The translations under genes were made by a program, and so were the position numbers. DNA of 64,000 nucleotides. Source: Kaistia adipata DSM 17808 (GTDB lineage Bacteria; Pseudomonadota; Alphaproteobacteria; Rhizobiales; Kaistiaceae). The notes under the pieces are model-generated. The model saw only the letters and a program-made list of their open reading frames with translations. It was not told the DNA's origin and did not search any database. This document shows, piece after piece, positions 63,754 through 64,000 of this stretch (position 1 is its first letter; each line of letters opens with the position of its first letter). Location: contig NZ_KE383991.1 of NCBI RefSeq assembly GCF_000423225.1, positions 320,217 to 384,216 of the forward strand. The letters run 5' to 3'.

Positions 63754-64000
63754 TTCGATCGGCTCATCGTGGCAACGGTGGCAACAGCAACGCTTTCGCC
63801 TTCACGACGACCGAAAAAGGCGTCGGGCTGGCTCGCAGGCGAGACGAGTGATTGAGACGGCCAGCTCGCGGCTGGCGCATGCGAATGGGGGTGGATTCGA
63901 TCCAGCAGCTCGGATGCCGGCGGCGCCGCTCGGGGATGCTAAACACTGGCGCCGCTCAACGACCTAACGCATGATTGTCGACGACATCGGCAACCCGTAT
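63754..64000. other. Right edge, no gene recognised
   Basis: A 247-bp stretch after the last permease gene. An ATG at 63971 opens a frame (MIVDDIGNPY) that runs off the window without a clear ribosome binding site, so nothing can be said about it. No terminator hairpin with a T-run was seen. Confidence 0.5.

Noticed and set aside
63971-64000. Possible start of a gene at the right edge (MIVDDIGNPY)
   Set aside because: Only ten codons are visible and no ribosome binding site precedes them.

Overview
This 64-kb window is GC-rich chromosomal DNA from an alphaproteobacterium, most likely a member of the Hyphomicrobiales (Rhizobiales). Reasons: a PdhS-like PAS histidine kinase, two small phasins, a DUF1127 protein, a plant-type GshA, an alphaproteobacterial tRNA-His with A73, and many catabolic ABC operons beside dedicated LysR, GntR, RpiR and IclR regulators. 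The genus cannot be decided from the sequence. There is no phage, IS element or CRISPR array.

Layout. 1-6.6 kb: start of an SbmA/BacA-like transporter, an L,D-transpeptidase, and a TetR gene divergent from an EmrA-like adaptor and two DHA2 exporters, with two TetR-type palindromes between them. 6.7-10.9 kb: aceB, then thiE and thiM under a TPP riboswitch (all minus strand), and a TMEM175-type channel. 11-20 kb: two-carbon and lactate oxidation, with glcD-glcE-glcF and a divergent LysR gene, and lldD with a divergent GntR/FCD gene. The glc cluster is interrupted by an opposite-strand secreted-protein gene, and its 3' end carries a partial duplication that brackets an AraC gene. 19.7-22.5 kb: 162-bp repeats, a polar amino-acid ABC permease and binding protein without an ATPase, and a class I amidotransferase. 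22.6-32.7 kb: an RND pump and adaptor, an EamA exporter, an SDR, gshA, a tandem universal stress protein behind an FNR/FixK-like box, and DUF937 and DUF1127 genes. 33-38.8 kb: LysR, the large PdhS-like kinase, two phasins and tRNA-His.

39.1-45.5 kb: an RpiR-controlled sugar operon (binding protein, two permeases, ROK kinase, class II aldolase homologue, P-loop kinase) with no ATPase gene. The aldolase homologue has Pro where the family has a metal-binding His. 45.9-52.7 kb: PQQ glucose dehydrogenase, then a second RND adaptor and pump. 52.9-63.8 kb: a sugar-oxidation region with an aldo/keto reductase remnant, galM, an IclR gene, then a tight plus-strand series of sugar-acid dehydratase, XylB-like dehydrogenase and AraD1/FAH protein, followed by a complete polyamine-type ABC transporter. 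The same palindrome type, AATAC-N6-GTATT, lies on both sides of the IclR gene.

The genes describe a free-living or host-associated heterotroph that oxidises sugars, sugar acids and hydroxy acids (glycolate, lactate, glucose, pentose) and stores carbon as polyhydroxyalkanoate. The most unusual features are the altered aldolase homologue in its ATPase-less operon, the duplicated glcF end around the AraC gene, and the paired palindromes in the partly decayed sugar-oxidation region.
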